Source: Nemertoderma westbladi (taxonomy: Eukaryota > Xenacoelomorpha > Nemertodermatida > Nemertodermatidae). From it: a stretch of DNA of 39,307 bases. Below are positions 22,301-31,961 of this stretch, piece by piece. The notes under the pieces were generated by a model, which was given only the letters and a program-made list of their open reading frames with translations, had not been told where the DNA came from and did not search any database. The position numbers and the translations under genes were made by a program. Each line of letters begins with the position of its first letter. Within the stretch, counting starts at the first letter, position 1. The stretch lies in NCBI GenBank assembly GCA_032718475.1, contig JAUCBJ010001605.1:1-39307 (forward strand), read 5' to 3'.

Positions 22301-24985
22301 CACTGGCTAACCAGTTCAGACACTCTCTCATGACACTGGCTAACTAGTTTGGACACTCTCTCCCGACACTGGCTATCCAGTTCAGACACTCTCTCCCGAC
22401 ACTGGCTAACCAGTTCAGACACTCTCTCCTGACGCTGTCTAACCAGTTCAGACACTCTCTCCCGACACTGGCTATCCAGTTCAGACACTCTCTCCCGACA
22501 CTGGCTAACCAGTTCAGACACTCTCTCATGACACTGGCTAACTAGTTTGGACACTCTCTCCCGACACTGGCTATCCAGTTCAGACACTCTCTCCCGACAC
22601 TGGCTAACCAGTTCAGACACTCTCCCCCGACACTGGCTAATCAGTTCAGATACTCTCCCATGACACTGGCTAACCAGTTCAGACACTCTCTCCCGACACT
22701 GGCTAACCAGTTCAGACACTCTCCCATGACACTGGCTAACCAGTTCAGACACTCTCCCCCGACACTGGCTAACCAGTTCAGACACTCTCCAATGACACTG
22801 GCTAACCAGTTCAGACACTCTCTCCCGACACTGGCTATCAAGTTCAGACACTCTCCCCTGACACTGGCTAACCAGTTCAGACACTCTCCAATGACAATGG
22901 CTACCATTTCAGACACTCTCCCCCGACAATGGCTAACCAGTTCAGACACTCTCCCCCGACACTGGCTAACCAGTTCAGACACTCTCTCCCGACACTGACT
23001 AACCAGTTCAGACACTCTCCCCCGACACTGGCTAACCAGTTCAGACACTCTCCCATGACACTGGCTAACCAGTTCAGACACTCTCCCCCGACACTGGCTA
23101 ACCAGTTCAGACACTCCCTCCCGACACTGGCTATCAAGTTCAGACACTCTCCCCTGACACTGGCTAACCAGTTCAGACACTCTCCAATGACAATGGCTAC
23201 CATTTCAGACACTCTCCCCCGACAATGGCTAACCAGTTCAGACACTCTCCCCCGACACTGGCTAACCAGTTCAGACACTCTCCCATGACACTGGCTTACC
23301 AGTTCAGACACTCTCCCATGACACTGGCTAACCAGTTCAGACACTCTCCCCTGACACTGGCTAACCAGTTCAGACACTCTCCCATGACATTGGTTAAACA
23401 GTTCAGACACTCTCCCCCGACACCCTGACGCTGGCTAACCAGTTCAGACACTCTCCCCCTACACTGGCTAACCAGTTCAGACTCTCTCCCCCGACACTGG
23501 CTAACCAGTTCAGACTGTCTCCCATGACACTGGCTAACCAGTTTGGACACTCTCTCCCGACACTGGCTATCCAATTCAGACACTGTCCTCTGACACTGGC
23601 TAACCAGTTCAGACTGGCTAACCAGTTCAGACTGGCTAACCAGTTCAGACACTCTCTTCCGACACTGGCTAACCAATTCAGACACTCTCCCCTGACGCTG
23701 GCTAACCAGTTCAGACACTGTCCTCTGACACTGGCTAACCAGTTCAGATACTCTCCCCCGACACTGGCTAACCAGTTCAGACACTCTCCCCTGACGCTGG
23801 CTAACCAGTTCAGACACTGTCCTCTGACACTGGCTAACCAGTTCAGACTGGCTAACCAGTTCAGACACTCTCCCATGACACTGGCTAACCAGTTCAGACA
23901 CTCTCTCCCGACACTGGCAACCAGTTCAGACACTCTCCCCTGACGCTGGCTAACCAGTTCAGACACTGTCCTCTGACACTGGCTAACCAGTTCAGACTGG
24001 CTAACCAGTTCAGACTGGCTAACCAGTTCAGACACTCTCCTCTGACACTGGCTAACCAGTTCAGCCACTGTCCTCTGACACTGGCTAACCAGTTCAGACT
24101 GGCTAACCAGTTCAGACACTCTCCTCTGACACTGGCTAACCAGTTCAGACACTGTCCTCTGACACTGGCTAACCAGTTCAGACTGGCTAACCAGTTCAGA
24201 CACTCTCTTCCGACACTGGCTAACCAATTCAGACACTCTCCCCTGACGCTGGGTAACCAGTTCAGACACTGTCCTCTGACACTGGCTAACCAGTTCAGAC
24301 ACTCTCCCCCGACACTGGTTAACCAGTTCAGACACTCTCCTCTGACACTGGCTAACCAGTTCAGACACTGTCCTCTGACACTGGCTAACCAGTTCAGACT
24401 GGCTAACCAGTTCAGACACTTTCCCCTGACGCTGGCTAACCAGTTCAGACACTCTCCCCCGACACTGGCTAACCAGTTCAGACACTCTCCCCTGACGTTG
24501 GCTAACCAGTTCAGACACTCTCCCCTGACGCTGGCTGACCAGTTCAGACACTCTCCTCTGACGCTGGCTAACCAGTTCAGACACTCTCCCCCGACACTGG
24601 CTAACCAGTTCAGACACTCTCTCCTGACACTGGCTAACCAGTTCAGACACTCTCCCCTGACGTTGGCTAACCAGTTCAGACATTCTCCCCTGACGCTGGC
24701 TAACCAGTTCAGACACTCTGCTCCGACACTGGCTAACCAGTTCAGACACTCTGCCCTGACGTTGGCTAACCAGTTCAGACACTCTCTCCCGACACTGGCT
24801 AACCAGTTCAGACACTCTCCCCTGACGTTGGCTAACCAATTCAGACACTCTCCCCTGACGTTGGCTAACCAGTTCAGACACTCTGCTCCGACACTGGCTA
24901 ACCAGTTCAGACACTCTGCCCTGACGTTGGCTAACCAGTTCAGACACTCTCTCCCGACACTGGCTAACCAGTTCAGACTCTCTCT
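19373..24985. repeat. 33-bp minisatellite, about 170 copies, 5.6 kb, with higher-order structure
   Basis: The unit includes CAGTTCAGACACTCTCTCCC and GACACTGGCTAAC. Variants replace the middle (CCCATG, CCCCTGACGCTG), and shortened 18-bp units GTTCAGACTGGCTAACCA occur at 23600-24420. A block of about 1 kb is duplicated at an offset of 1056 bp (20529-21145 repeated at 21585-22201), and a 296-bp offset repeat occurs near 22890/23190. The minus strand encodes an 11-residue repeat VSELVSQCRER, but its frame shifts near 23917, 23420, 23190 and 22890. It sits in the 18907-25047 intron. Confidence 0.96.
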
Positions 24986-25046
24986 GTAATATTAATTATA
25001 ATAAATAATTCGTTAATGAATAATAATAAGAAGTACCGGTACTAAC

Positions 25047-25148
25047 CGGTTTCATTCTTTGCAGTGTTTGTAAAGGGTGTGAATCAGAGGACAAGTATTC
25101 TCCAGTAGTCAACTCCGATTCGATATCTCCAGCTTTATCTTTTAATTC
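25047..25148 (-). CDS. DNHD1: Small exon of the dynein tail
   Basis: 34 codons in phase 0 at both ends, acceptor TTTTCTTAG and donor ACCG/GTTAGT. The residues (ELKDKAGDIESELTTGEYLS, then HPLQTLQRMKP) carry no motif I can name. The call rests on splice signals, phase and position between recognised exons. A further acceptor-like site 70 bp downstream marks the start of the 33-bp array. Confidence 0.7.
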
Positions 25149-25244
25149 CTAAGAAAATAATGTAAAAGTCTGAAAATCGGCGAGATTCAATAATGAACTG
25201 AATCTCTTAACGTCACAATAATATATTCCAAAACGAGGATCTGG

Positions 25245-25325
25245 AATGACAACCAACCTGGAACACTTTCTCATGACAACCAACCTGGAACACTTTGTCA
25301 TGACAACCAACCTGGAACACTTTGT
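25245..25325 (-). repeat. 27-bp triplication of a 5' splice site
   Basis: Three tandem copies of AAAGTGTTCCAG/GTTGGTTG, exactly 27 bp apart, place three phase-0 donors at the end of exon 25312-25473 (exon ends 25312, 25285 and 25258). Confidence 0.9.
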
Positions 25326-25473
25326 CAATATTCGTAGAAACTGATTCGGTTTCCATTTTAACAAAATCCACTGCGGATTGTAAATGGAACTGTAACGCCT
25401 CCCAGTGTTTCTGAATGGACTCTTCTTGTTTCTCTTCCAATGCCGTTAGTTGCCGGTAGGTGGTTCTAATTAT
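25312..25473 (-). CDS. DNHD1: Helical exon of the dynein tail with tandem 5' splice sites
   Basis: 54 codons in phase 0 at both ends, acceptor TTTCTTAG and donor TTCCAG/GTTGGT. It encodes a charged helix (ALEEKQEESIQKHWEALQFH). The donor is repeated twice more downstream at exact 27-bp steps, so the exon could end at 25312, 25285 or 25258. Each step would add the nine residues VGCHDKVFQ or VGCHEKVFQ without changing frame. The first donor is taken as default. Confidence 0.78.
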
Positions 25474-25637
25474 CTAAGAAATAACACAATAATTGGTAAC
25501 GCGTTAAAAGTGCATCTAAAGGGTGAAAATACAAAAGAAATCATAAAAATGTATACGAAGTGGCCTAACTGTGTCTCCAGACATTATAAATAAATTAAAT
25601 AAACTTTATTTTAATAAATAAAATAAATATAAACTAC

Positions 25638-25780
25638 CTGGTAGAATAGTTTCATAGAAGAAACCGATTTCTGAAGTTCAGCAATTCGATTTTTCGTATT
25701 TAGAACAAACAGGGCGAATTGCGAGAAAGGAGCTGAATCACTTGGTCGCTCTTGTAGGATTCCTATAGCGTTAGTCATAT
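25638..25780 (-). CDS. DNHD1: Exon of the dynein tail
   Basis: Two bases plus 47 codons, acceptor TATAAATAG (weak pyrimidine tract) and donor ACCAG/GTAGTT. It encodes MTNAIGILQERPSDSAPFSQ, then a helix with KNRIAELQKSVSSMKLFYQ. The incoming phase G+AT gives Asp, matching the upstream exon, and it leaves in phase 0. Confidence 0.72.
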
Positions 25781-26563
25781 CTATTTATAGAAGAATTGTG
25801 GGTTATAATGGGAAAAATCGTTATTTTGAATATTTTGATTGCTGTTGTTAGAGTTAAGAGTGATCTTGGATGCTGCCAGCCCCTCTGCGTATGGGCCACT
25901 GTCCCATACGCACCATAATAAATCGGCACCCACCCCCCCTAATACACTATATAAAAGGATACTGTATATTTTTATAGATCGCCTGCATACTTGTATTTAT
26001 ATATAATATTGAATATTTATATGTTGATTTTAATATATTTCTACCAGTCGCCCTCAAACCAGTACTGAAATATGTCCCTAAACTATTGGCCGGATTAAAT
26101 TAAATATTTATAGAAGAATAAAATAACAGAGATGAAATAGCAATAATTTCATTTCATTAGAAATTCAAAGTAAATAAAATCAAAAGTATAAATGATCTAC
26201 TAGTAGGTCAATGTATTACCAACGAAAACAAAATCAAATGCTGTTTTATTACCATTTTATATTAGAAGGTGCAGCAATAAGTGATCATTAAATACAATAC
26301 GTTTTTATCTCGAGTCCAAACCAATACGCAAAAAATAAATGGCATTTATAAGTAAAGCAAAGCGATAAGAATAAACAAATGATTTAAAATTATAAGAGAG
26401 CCTCGAAATAGCTTGAAAATGTTTCAGTTTATAGGATATCAAGTAACACTGTAATGCAAATATAACCTAAAGTGAGGATGATAATTTATACCGTTGGTGT
26501 ACATTAGACACATTTATACTAAAACTATCATTTACATAAATTAACATAATCATAGAGACTCAC
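25781..26563. other. Intron, AT-rich, nothing recognised
   Basis: No open frame with plausible splice sites, no tandem or inverted repeat visible. Confidence 0.5.
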
Positions 26564-26762
26564 CTTCAATAAAGTCTTCACCTTTCTTCGAAACATGCAA
26601 GGTTATCTTCGTTACGATGTCTGTAAATATCTGGTTTAGTTTTGGGACGGTGTCGGTGTAAATTCTAGAACAATCAAGCTTTATAACATTCCTTTTGGTC
26701 GAGAGCGATTTGGGAACCGTTTTGCATCGTTCAATCCAACCTCTGAGTTTCATCAATAGAAC
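26564..26762 (-). CDS. DNHD1: Exon of the dynein tail
   Basis: 66 codons plus one base, acceptor AATATTTAG and donor GAAG/GTGAGT. It encodes VLLMKLRGWIERCKTVPKSL, later VPKLNQIFTDIVTKITLHV. This is an amphipathic helical stretch typical of dynein tails but without a diagnostic motif. It joins the 29154-29322 exon in phase 0 across the 2.4-kb 27-bp array. Confidence 0.76.
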
Positions 26763-26790
26763 CTAAATATTATTATATAAATAATCCGTA

Positions 26791-29147
26791 GTAGATGTGT
26801 CCAATGGCTCCCCACCCACCTCTGTGTCCGGTACCCCTCCCACCTCTGTGTCCAATGGCAACCCACCCACCTCTGTCCAATGGCTCCCACCCACCTCTGT
26901 GTCCAATGGTACCCCTCCCACCTCTGTGTCCAATAGTACCCCTCCCACCTCTGTGTCAAATGGCACCCCACCCACATATGTGTCCAATGGTACCCCTCCC
27001 ACCTCTGTGTCCGGTACCCCTCCCACCTCTGTGTCAAATGGCACCCCACCCACCTCTGTGTCCAATGGCACCCCACCCACATATGTGTCCAATGGTACCC
27101 CACCCACCTCTGTGCCCGGTACCCCTCCCACCTCTGTGTCAAATGGCACCCCACCCACCTCTGTGTGAAATGGCTCCCCACCCACATATGTGTCCAATGG
27201 TACTCCTCCCACCTCTGTGTCCGGTACCCCTCCCACCTCTGTGTCAAATGGCTCCCCACCCACATCTGTCCAATGGCTCCCCACCCACCTCTGTGTCCAA
27301 TGGTACCCCTCCCACCTCTGTGTCCGGTACCCCTCCCACCTCTGTGTCAAATGGCACCCCACCCACATCTGTGTCCAATGGCTCCCCACCCACATCTGTC
27401 CAATGGCTCCCCACCCACATATGTGTCCAATGGTACCCCTCCCACCTCTGTGTCCAATGGTACCCCTCCCACCTCTGTGTCAAATGGCACCCCACCCACA
27501 TATGTGTCCAATGGTACCCCTCCCACCTCTGTGTCCGGTACCCCTCCCACCTCTGTGTCAAATGGCACCCCACCCACATCTGTGTCCAATGGCTCCCCAC
27601 CCACATCTGTCCAATGGCTCCCCACCCACATATGTGTCCAATGGTACCCCTCCCACCTCTGTGTCCAATGGCACCCCTCCCACCTCTGTGTCCAATGGCA
27701 CCCCACCCACATCTGTGTACAATGGCACCCCACCCACCTCTGTGTCCAATGGCACCCCACCCACCTCTGTGTCCAATGGCACCCCACCCACATCTGTGTC
27801 CAATGGCTCCCCACCCGCATCTGTGTCCAATGAAACCCACCCACATCTGTCCAATGGCTCCCCACCCACCTCTGTGTCCAATGGCACCCCACCCATATCT
27901 GCGTCCAATGGCACCCCACCCACCTCAGTCCAATGGCACCCCACCCACCTCTGTTTACAATGCCACCCCTTCCACCTCTGTGTCCAATGACACCCCACCC
28001 ACATCTATATCCAATGGCTCCCACCCACATCTGTGTCCAATGGAACACACCCACCTCTGTGTCCAATGGCACCCCACCCATATCTGCGTCCAATGGCACC
28101 CCACCCACCTCTGTTTACAATGCCACCCCTTCCACCTCTGTGTCCAATGACACCCCTCCCACCTCTGTGTCAAATGGCACCCCACCCACATCTATGTCCA
28201 ATGGCACCTCACCCACCTCTGCTCCAATGGCTCCCCACCCACCTCTGTTTAGAATGCCACCCCTCCCACCTCTGTGTCCAATGGCATCCCTCCCACCTCT
28301 GTGTCAAATGGCACCCACCCACCTCTGTGACCAATGGCACCCCACCCACCTCTGTGACAAATGGCACCCCACCCACCTAAGTGACCAATGGCAAACCATC
28401 AACATCAGTGACCATGGCACTCCACCAACCTATGTGACCAGTGGTGCCCCGCCCACCACTGTGAGGTGACCAATGGCACACCTCCGACCTCAGTAACCAA
28501 TAGCTCCCCACCCACCTCTGTTTACAATGCCACCCCTCCCACCTCTGTGACGTGACCAATGGCACCCCTCCCACCTCTGTGTCAAATGGCACCCCACCCA
28601 CCTCTGTGACCAATGGCACCCCACCCACCTCTGTGACCAGTGGCACTCCACCAACCTCTGTGACAAATGGCACCCCACCCACCTAAGTGACCAATGGCAA
28701 ACCACCAACATCTGTGACCAATGGCACCACACCAACCTCTGTGTCCAGTGGTGCCCCGCCCACCTCTGTGACCATAGCACCCCTCCGACCTCAGTGACCA
28801 ATGGCTCCCCACCCACCTCTGTTGACAATGCCACCCCGCCCACCTCAATGACCATGGCAAACCACCAACATCTGTGACCAATGGCACCCCTCCCACCTCT
28901 GTGTCCAATGGCGCCCCACCCACCTCTGTGACCAATAGCACCCCTCCGACCTCAGTGACCAATGGCACCCCACCCACCTCTGTGACAAATGGCACCCAGC
29001 CCACCTAAATGACCAATGGCAAACCACCAACATCTGTGACCAATGGCACCACACCAACCTCTGTGTCCAATGGCACCCCACTAACATATGTGACCAATGG
29101 CACCCCACCCACATCTGTGACCAATGGCACCCCCCCCCCCCCCCCCC
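26791..29147. repeat. 27-bp minisatellite (with 24- and 25-bp variants), about 85 copies
   Basis: The plus-strand unit is built on CCAATGGCACCCCACCCACC and TCTGTGT; the short variant starts CCGGTACCCCTCCC. From about 28320 a related GTGACCAATGGCAC form dominates. On the minus strand it is very G-rich and repeats ACAGAG/GTGGGTGGGG. It fills the intron between exons 29154-29322 and 26564-26762 and touches the upstream exon's donor through C18 at 29130-29147. Confidence 0.95.
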
Positions 29148-29153
29148 ACCTAC

Positions 29154-29322
29154 CTCTGTTTCATACGGCGAACTGAGTACATCGATGTCGGAGGAATTCC
29201 AACATTCTGGAAACTCTAATATTTCGCCCAGCCATAGTAGATCGTTGAAACCGTCTTCAAGCTCGGAGATATCGTCCAGAACCGTCTGGTGGACATCCGA
29301 TATCTTGGATTGTATTACCGGA
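29154..29322 (-). CDS. DNHD1: Exon of the dynein tail at the edge of a 27-bp array
   Basis: One base plus 56 codons, acceptor CCCTTACAG and donor ACAGAG/GTAGGT. It encodes VIQSKISDVHQTVLDDISEL, then FNDLLWLGEILEFPECWNSS. The intron begins GTAGGT followed directly by 18 G residues and then the 27-bp array, each full unit of which repeats an ACAGAG/GTGGGT donor-like sequence in the same phase. Confidence 0.78.
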
Positions 29323-29342
29323 CTGTAAGGGAGTTAGTTGTA

Positions 29343-30077
29343 TATAGAATATACATCAATATACATGCAATATACATATAATATACATACAATATACATA
29401 CAATATATAGAATATACATACAATATATAGAATATACATACAATATACATAGAATATACATACAATATACATACTAATATACATACAATATACATACAAT
29501 ATCATAGAATATACATACAATATACATGCAATATACATATAATATACATACAATATACATACAATATACATGCAATATACATATAATACACATATAATAT
29601 AAATACAATATACATACAATATACATACAATATACATACAATATATGAATATACATACAATATACATGCAATATGCATATAATACACATACAATATACAT
29701 ACAATATACATGCAAGATACATATAATATACATACAATATATAGAATATACATACAATATACATGCAATATACATACAATATATAGAATATACATACAAT
29801 ATACATGCAATATACATACAATATATAGAATATACATACAATATAAATGCAATATACATAAAATGTACATACAATATATAGAATATACATACAATATACA
29901 TATAATATACAGACAAGACAATATACATAGAATATACATACAATATACATGCAATATACATAGCAATATACATACAATATACATGCAATATACATACAAT
30001 ATACATACAATATACATACAATATACATACAATATACATGCAAGATACATATAATATACATACAATATACATACATA
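29343..30077. repeat. 11-bp AT-rich tandem array
   Basis: Tandem ATACATACAAT with variants (ATGCAATAT, AATATATAGAAT). Open frames such as MYIVCILYV on either strand are artefacts of the period. It is intronic, between exons 30849-31176 and 29154-29322. Confidence 0.95.
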
Positions 30078-30370
30078 TAATTATGCATGAATTTCAATCC
30101 GACATATTTTTCTATACTATTTCAGTACTGCTGTTGGAGAATTTATTTCGATTAATCAAAATAACTGCTGATATAATAATCAAAGCTTGTTTAGATTCTT
30201 GCAATTTTTTACGCATTTTTTTTCACAGCGTGGAATTAAATCTTGAAATTTTTTTTTCAGATTATCAATTCATTTCAAACGTTTCCATTTTGGATTTCAG
30301 TGTTCAGCACTAGTCAAGGCGTTAATAATTTTTAAATTCTCGAATCAAAGACAGTAATGCCAGTAAAGCC

Positions 30371-30794
30371 AGGCCCCCCTCACACGGAGCAAAACGTTAG
30401 TTTCCGCAACTTGTTTCTGAAACAAAAGCTGCTCCGTGTGGGGGGGAGGGGGGGGGGGGGGGATCAGCGATAAGTTGCTGGACATTGTAAGAAACATTGC
30501 CCAACAAAAGTTATTGTGTGTGAGAAGTCCAGCAACAAGTTGTTGGAACATTTTTAAAAGTTATATTCCCACCAACTTTATTAAAAACATATTATATCAC
30601 AGCCCACTTTTTTTCTAGTTAATATTAATAGTGATTTGAAATTATATAGAAATGACTGCACATGTTAGCTATTGATTTTGAAATAATTGTTATTTTCTTG
30701 AGCAAAACGTTTTTGTGTTTGAGGGGGCCAAGCAACAAGTTGCAAAAAAAAGTTTCGGAAACAAGTTGCAGTAACAGCTCTGAGTGAGGGGGGC
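30371..30794. mobile_element. MITE-like element with nested inverted repeats
   Basis: GCCCCCCTCACACGGAGC and GCAACTTGTTTCTGAAAC on the left are mirrored by GTTTCGGAAACAAGTTGC and GCTCTGAGTGAGGGGGGCT on the right. Inside, CTCACACGGAGC pairs again with GCTCCGTGTGGG at about 30431. It has no coding content. No clear target duplication was seen. Confidence 0.7.
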
Positions 30795-30848
30795 TAACAT
30801 ATTTAAATACTATTGACCATTGGCTATTCTAGAATCAGGGAAACTAAC

Positions 30849-31176
30849 TCTCGGGCTAATAAACAACGTATCGAGTCGGTTCTCCAAGGTGAATCTGCTG
30901 ACAGAAAAGTTTCCCCATGTACTTCCAATCCCTGTACCATTCCAAAGCTCTGCGTAGCGACCGGGGTAGCAACAGCCAATGGGTAATCTGAACGTGTGGG
31001 TGCAATGAAGTCCGGTAGAGGGCGGTCTGGTCCCACACTTCTATCCGTCGACATTGGGGACCGTATGACGTTATCCATCGGAGTGCTGACGTCACAAATT
31101 ACGTTAATAATATTAGTCATCGCTGAGTCAAGTAAATTCATAACAAATTCTTTACCAGGATTACAACACAAATTTC
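30849..31176 (-). CDS. DNHD1: Exon of the dynein tail, most N-terminal one found
   Basis: 328 bp: two bases, 108 codons, two bases. The acceptor TTTTTTTCAG is strong and the donor GAGA/GTTAGT is usable, with GA+T matching the next exon. It includes KEFVMNLLDSAMTNIINVIC and SPWRTDSIRCLLAR. A second frame is also open over 79 codons here (with LRRALEWYRDWKYMGKLF), but it starts after an in-frame stop and does not reach the acceptor, so the first frame is preferred. There is no motif to name the domain. Earlier exons are probably to the right or outside. Confidence 0.62.
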
Positions 31177-31552
31177 CTGAAAAAAATTAAAATAAATTGT
31201 ATATAGATATGGATATTAATACAAAAGCCGAAGTTCTATGATGTGATTAATTACATGCTCATTTTAAAATTACTTTACTTAACGGAATTAGTTTTGGCAG
31301 CGAATTGTTCATGCATGAATGGATGAATTCTATGGATCCAAAACAATAAACTAAACACAATAGAACAGGTTACAAGTTTTATTTTTGAGAGAAATCAGCT
31401 GTTATTTGCGTCCAATTTTCCCTGGAGAGGGATTAATTTTTATTGCACCCATAGTTTTGTTAAGTCAGCATAGCATCTCATGTCCAGCTGCAATGCATCA
31501 GGCCGATTATCGTAGTTGTAGTAGTTCATCCATAGATAACAACATGGTTGGA
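31177..31552. other. Non-coding stretch, nothing recognised
   Basis: Lies between the most N-terminal dynein exon found and the 44-bp array. Probably intron or upstream region of the dynein gene. Confidence 0.45.
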
Positions 31553-31957
31553 CTAAATTAGAACTGTACACCATTCAATAGAGAAGTAATGTAGGCCTAA
31601 ATTAGAACTGTACACCATTCAATAGAGAAGTAATGTAGGCCTAAATTAGAACTGTACACCATTCAATAGAGAAGTAATGTAGGCCTAAATTAGAACTGTA
31701 CACCATTCAATAGAGAAGTAATGTAGGCCTAAATTAGAACTGTACACCATTCAATAGAGAAGTAATGTAGGCCTAAATTAGAACTGTACAGCATTCAATA
31801 GAGAAATAATGTAGGACTAAATTAGAACTGTACACCATTCAATAGAGAAATAATGTAGGACTAAATTAGAACTGTACACCATTCAATAGAGAAATAATGT
31901 AGGCCTAAATTAGAACTGTACACCATTCAATAGAGAAATAATGTAGGCCTAAATAAG
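31553..31957 (+). repeat. 44-bp minisatellite, left block (about 9 copies)
   Basis: The unit contains TTAGAACTGTACACCATTCA and ATAATGTAGGCCTAAA, with a period of exactly 44. The outer units read GAAGTAATG and the inner three GAAATAATG, like the right-hand block. It ends directly at the retrotransposon fragment. Confidence 0.93.
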
Positions 31958-31961
31958 ATAC

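Larger units (their letters stand above)
281..31176 (-). other. DNHD1: Gene body of a DNHD1-like divergent dynein heavy chain (18 internal exons)
   Basis: Gene-level entry for the exons listed separately. N- to C-terminal, the exons are 31176-30849, 29322-29154, 26762-26564, 25780-25638, 25473-25312, 25148-25047, 19104-18907, 18758-18582, 17803-17566, 16554-16487, 16359-16135, 15814-15618, 15459-15299, 12760-12587, 12388-12217, 10321-2017, 1429-1278 and 815-281. All borders are GT/AG and all 17 junction phases agree, so the 11,705 nt read as one frame of about 3,901 codons. The order tail, linker, AAA1-6 with stalk, C-terminal domain is that of dynein heavy chains. The inactive AAA1 and overall divergence point to DNHD1, a dynein-heavy-chain-like protein linked to sperm flagella, whose human form is about 4,750 residues (recalled). 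First and last exons are probably outside the window. An aberrant member of another dynein class is the alternative. Confidence 0.75.

Noticed and set aside
19858-24947. A single giant coiled-coil protein encoded by the 33-bp array on the minus strand (frames of 1,008 and 514 codons)
   Set aside because: The SELVSQC frame shifts at least four times (near 23917, 23420, 23190, 22890) and stops at 19857. Plus-strand frames are just as open, as expected for a 33-bp period. Only a short cassette next to the acceptor remains possible.
26795-28469. Long Pro/Thr/Ser-rich and Trp/Gly-rich proteins on both strands of the 27-bp array
   Set aside because: They are by-products of a period divisible by three. 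Overlapping frames in several phases are equally open, and no start context or splice sites support them.
29356-30097. Tyr/Ile/Cys-rich membrane-like proteins (MYIVCILYV…) on the minus strand
   Set aside because: Pure translation of an 11-bp AT-rich repeat; all three frames on the strand look alike.
30856-31095. A second frame in the 30849-31176 exon with plausible residues (LRRALEWYRDWKYMGKLF)
   Set aside because: It opens only after an in-frame stop, does not reach the strong acceptor, and ends without a donor that matches the next exon as well as the chosen frame.
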